In this document: piece by piece, positions 62,024 through 64,000 of the stretch | How the letters are laid out: each line of letters opens with the position of its first letter | Position numbering within the stretch: the first letter of the stretch is position 1 | Assembly (NCBI RefSeq): GCF_001028625.1 | Contig: NZ_CP011805.1 | Location: 1,969,001-2,033,000 of the forward strand | Length of the DNA stretch: 64,000 nucleotides | Direction: 5' to 3' | DNA from: Pelagerythrobacter marensis | GTDB lineage: Bacteria > Pseudomonadota > Alphaproteobacteria > Sphingomonadales > Sphingomonadaceae | Position numbers and translations under genes: made by a program | The notes under the pieces: model-generated | Told to the model about the DNA's origin: nothing | Databases searched by the model: none | Seen by the model: only the letters and a program-made list of their open reading frames with translations

Positions 62024-62610
62024 AGCCGTACCCTAGTCGCAAGGCAGCGGTATGCGCGGCGTTCCTGGCATGCACAGCGTGGCCCACATACGCTGCCGCC
62101 GACCAACTCTACAGCGGGGATCGCTGGGCCTCTGTCGCAAGCGACGAACGCGCTTCCGAAGTGGGTGACATCCTGACGGTCCTTATATCGGAATCGGCAA
62201 GCTCATCGAGCCGACTGCAACAGAATTCCTCGCGCAGTACCAGCCTGGGTGGATCGTTCGGCGCCGGACCGATCGACGAATCCGCATCGCTCGATTTCGG
62301 CAACAACCACAATGGACGCGGCGAAATCGTTCGCAACGAACGTTTCGCGACACAGATGTCCGCTCTCGTCGTGGCAGTCCTCCCGAACGGCGATCTGGCG
62401 ATAGAAGGCTCGCAATTCATGCAAATAAACGGCGAAGAGACGCGCGTCGCCGTGCGCGGGCAGGTCCGCAAGCAAGACATTCAGCCGGGCAATTACGTCC
62501 TCTCTGCGCGCATCGCGCGGGCCGAGATCGACTATGACGGCAAGGGGTTTGTGACGCGAAGCGCCAGGCCCGGTCTCATCAACCGCATCTTCAATTTTCT
62601 CGGGCTGTGA
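62020..62610 (+). CDS. flgH: Flagellar L-ring protein FlgH
   Basis: The 196-residue protein forms the outer-membrane L ring. It has LYSGDRWASVASDERASEVG, DILTVLISESASSSS, FATQMSALVVAVLPNGDLAI and EGSQFMQINGEETRVAVRGQ, then the final GLINRIFNFLGL. FlgH is normally a lipoprotein, but the only early candidate cysteine (AFLACTAW) lacks a good lipobox and an AXA-type signal-peptidase site (TYAAADQ) follows it. Confidence 0.93.
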   Translation: MKPYPSRKAAVCAAFLACTAWPTYAAADQLYSGDRWASVASDERASEVGDILTVLISESASSSSRLQQNSSRSTSLGGSFGAGPIDESASLDFGNNHNGRGEIVRNERFATQMSALVVAVLPNGDLAIEGSQFMQINGEETRVAVRGQVRKQDIQPGNYVLSARIARAEIDYDGKGFVTRSARPGLINRIFNFLGL

Positions 62611-63740
62611 CAATGCTTCGTTCCCGCTTGTGCCGGACCCTGCTGGCCGCGCTGCTTGGCATCATGATGCTGCCCGCCGTCCCCGTATCGGCACAGGAAG
62701 TTCCGATCAAAGGACTCGGCAGATTCGACGGTTGGCGCGAAAACGCGCTCATCGGCTACGGAATCGTTACCGGGTTGGCCGGATCGGGCGACTCGCGTCG
62801 CAACGAAATCACTCGTCAGGCACTGCGCAACGTGCTCTCGCGTCTCGGCAGCGTCGTTGGCGAAGACCAGATCAATAGCCGCAATGTGGCTGTTGTGATC
62901 GTCACTGCCAGGCTCCCCGCATCCGCCAACCCCGGCGACCGCATCGATGCCATCGTTTCATCGATCGGAGACGCTCGCTCGCTTGCAGGCGGCACTCTCC
63001 TGATGACCCCGTTGCTCGGGCCCGATCAAAAACCCTACGCCCTGGCGCAAGGGTCGCTCACGGTCGGTGGATACGATTTCGAAGCCAACCTGAACCGACA
63101 GCAGCGCAATTATCCGACCAGCGCCGTGCTACCCGGCGGGGCAACGATTGAGAATGCGGTCGAGGCCTCGGTCCTGAAAAACGGGTACATCTCGTTCCTC
63201 CTTGCCGAGCCGGGCTTTACGACAGCGCAATCGATCAGCGATGCGATCAACTTGCGGCTGGGCTACGGCACGGCCACAGTGCGAAACGCCGACGAGGTGC
63301 TGATCCGCTTCGATCAGCCTGTCAGCCAGCTGGCTACGTTCCTTTCGACCATCGAGAACCTTCCGGTCAGGCCCGATCGAACACCGCGAATCGTGATCAA
63401 TGAACGGACCGGCACGATCGTAGCGGGTGGCGACGTGCAGATTTCGAGCGTCGTCATTTCGCAAGGCGACATCAAGGTTTCCGTCAAAAGCGAAAGCCAC
63501 GCCTCCCAACCAAGCTTTATCGCCGGTTTCGCCAGCGACATTTCCAGCCTGGTGGTGACCAATACCGAACTGGCTGTAGAACAAGGAGGCGACGACGCGG
63601 TGCTGTCACTGCCCGACACCAATGTCGCCGCGCTGTTCCGCACGCTCGCCCAGGCAAAAGTCGATACGCGCCGCACGATCGGAATTCTGCAGGCAATCAA
63701 GGCCGCAGGTGCGCTGCACGCAGAAATCGTGATTCAATGA
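62607..63740 (+). CDS. flgI: Flagellar P-ring protein FlgI
   Basis: The 377-residue periplasmic P-ring protein has a signal peptide ending VPVSAQEV. Family motifs are IKGLGRFDGWRENALIGYGI, VTGLAGSGDS, ARLPASANPGDRIDAIVSSI, LLMTPLLGPDQKPYALAQG and RIVINERTGTIVAGGDVQIS. The GTG at 62607 overlaps the flgH stop in the same way as the preceding gene pairs; ATG 62613 is the alternative start. Confidence 0.95.
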   Translation: MTMLRSRLCRTLLAALLGIMMLPAVPVSAQEVPIKGLGRFDGWRENALIGYGIVTGLAGSGDSRRNEITRQALRNVLSRLGSVVGEDQINSRNVAVVIVTARLPASANPGDRIDAIVSSIGDARSLAGGTLLMTPLLGPDQKPYALAQGSLTVGGYDFEANLNRQQRNYPTSAVLPGGATIENAVEASVLKNGYISFLLAEPGFTTAQSISDAINLRLGYGTATVRNADEVLIRFDQPVSQLATFLSTIENLPVRPDRTPRIVINERTGTIVAGGDVQISSVVISQGDIKVSVKSESHASQPSFIAGFASDISSLVVTNTELAVEQGGDDAVLSLPDTNVAALFRTLAQAKVDTRRTIGILQAIKAAGALHAEIVIQ

Positions 63741-63750
63741 GGAGGTGAGG

Positions 63751-64000
63751 ATGGACACGCTATCCATAGCATTGGTTTCCAAGGCGCTCGACGGACTGAG
63801 TCTGCGCGCCGCGGCGACCGCGCAGAATATCGCCAACGTCAACTCCGAAGGCTACAGCCCAGTCGGGGTTTCCTTCGAGGAAAGCCTGCGTGAGGCCTCG
63901 CGCATGGGAATCGATGCCATCGGCAAGGTCCGCCCGGAAATGGCTCGCACTCCGCAAGGCGACATCGGCGGCAGTATACGCCTCGACCTCGAAATGGCCG
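63751..64000 (+). CDS. flgB: Flagellar rod protein, FlgB-like, cut by right edge
   Basis: The first 83 codons of a gene starting at ATG 63751 after a strong GGAGGTGAGG site are present. SKALDGLSLRAAATAQNIAN, then VNSEGYSPVGVSFEESLREA is the conserved N-terminus of rod proteins, most like FlgB. FlgC is the main alternative, but the ESLREA part and the absence of the FlgC-type GG/MxAQ start favour FlgB. Its place after flgI rather than at the head of a flgBCDE group is unusual. Confidence 0.7.
   Translation, partial: MDTLSIALVSKALDGLSLRAAATAQNIANVNSEGYSPVGVSFEESLREASRMGIDAIGKVRPEMARTPQGDIGGSIRLDLEMA

Noticed and set aside
1..64000. tRNA, rRNA or riboswitch
   Set aside because: No cloverleaf, rRNA-like or known riboswitch sequence was recognised by reading; a covariance-model search would be the decisive test.

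Overview
The window is GC-rich, densely packed bacterial DNA, most likely from an alphaproteobacterium of the order Sphingomonadales. The evidence is the codon usage, the many TonB-dependent receptors (four), the OprB-like and other porins, the FecI/FecR pair, and a flagellar operon in flgF-G-A-H-I order. No rRNA, tRNA, CRISPR array or intact insertion sequence was seen.

Region 1 (1-12533) is catabolic. A porin cut by the left edge is divergent from a LysR gene. A serine hydrolase and a PaiB-like regulator come next. Then a plus-strand group of omega-aminotransferase, semialdehyde dehydrogenase, alanine dehydrogenase and porin faces a minus-strand pair, a class III CoA-transferase and glutaryl-CoA dehydrogenase, which has its own divergent LysR regulator. 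Together they could take a 5-aminovalerate- or GABA-type omega-amino acid through its semialdehyde and diacid to an acyl-CoA, with alanine dehydrogenase recycling pyruvate. The exact substrate is inferred.

Region 2 (12564-27963) is envelope and acquisition. It holds a SUMF1-domain protein without the formylglycine-enzyme cysteines, a large WD40-like/amidohydrolase fusion, a GNAT enzyme, and a minus-strand series fecI, fecR, TonB receptor, PHP-type metallohydrolase, second TonB receptor with an STN signalling domain. A Vgb-like propeller and a small exported CxxCH protein diverge from it.

Region 3 (28021-41415) is metals and phosphate. It has an arsenic operon (arsR-arsC-acr3-arsH), a phoD phosphatase behind a TonB receptor, a TetR gene divergent from a flavodoxin-fold oxidoreductase with a clear repeat operator between them, and a probable copper-acquisition operon (DUF2946, PCu(A)C chaperone, SCO, TonB receptor, PepSY membrane protein).

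Region 4 (41678-59535) is the most unusual part. A 4034-residue RHS protein has a LysM domain and a C-terminal nuclease-like toxin and is followed by its immunity gene. Downstream on the same strand are two orphan RHS C-terminal modules, each with its own toxin and immunity gene. Each orphan begins with a near-identical copy of the core DNA of the large gene (about 1.3 kb and 0.36 kb), so the tip could be exchanged by homologous recombination. The three toxin/immunity pairs are unrelated to one another: two are PD-(D/E)XK-like nucleases with soluble immunity proteins, and one is a glycine-rich candidate membrane toxin with a two-helix membrane immunity protein.

Region 5 (59858-64000) is a plus-strand flagellar basal-body operon, flgF-flgG-flgA-flgH-flgI, ending in a partial flgB-like gene at the right edge.
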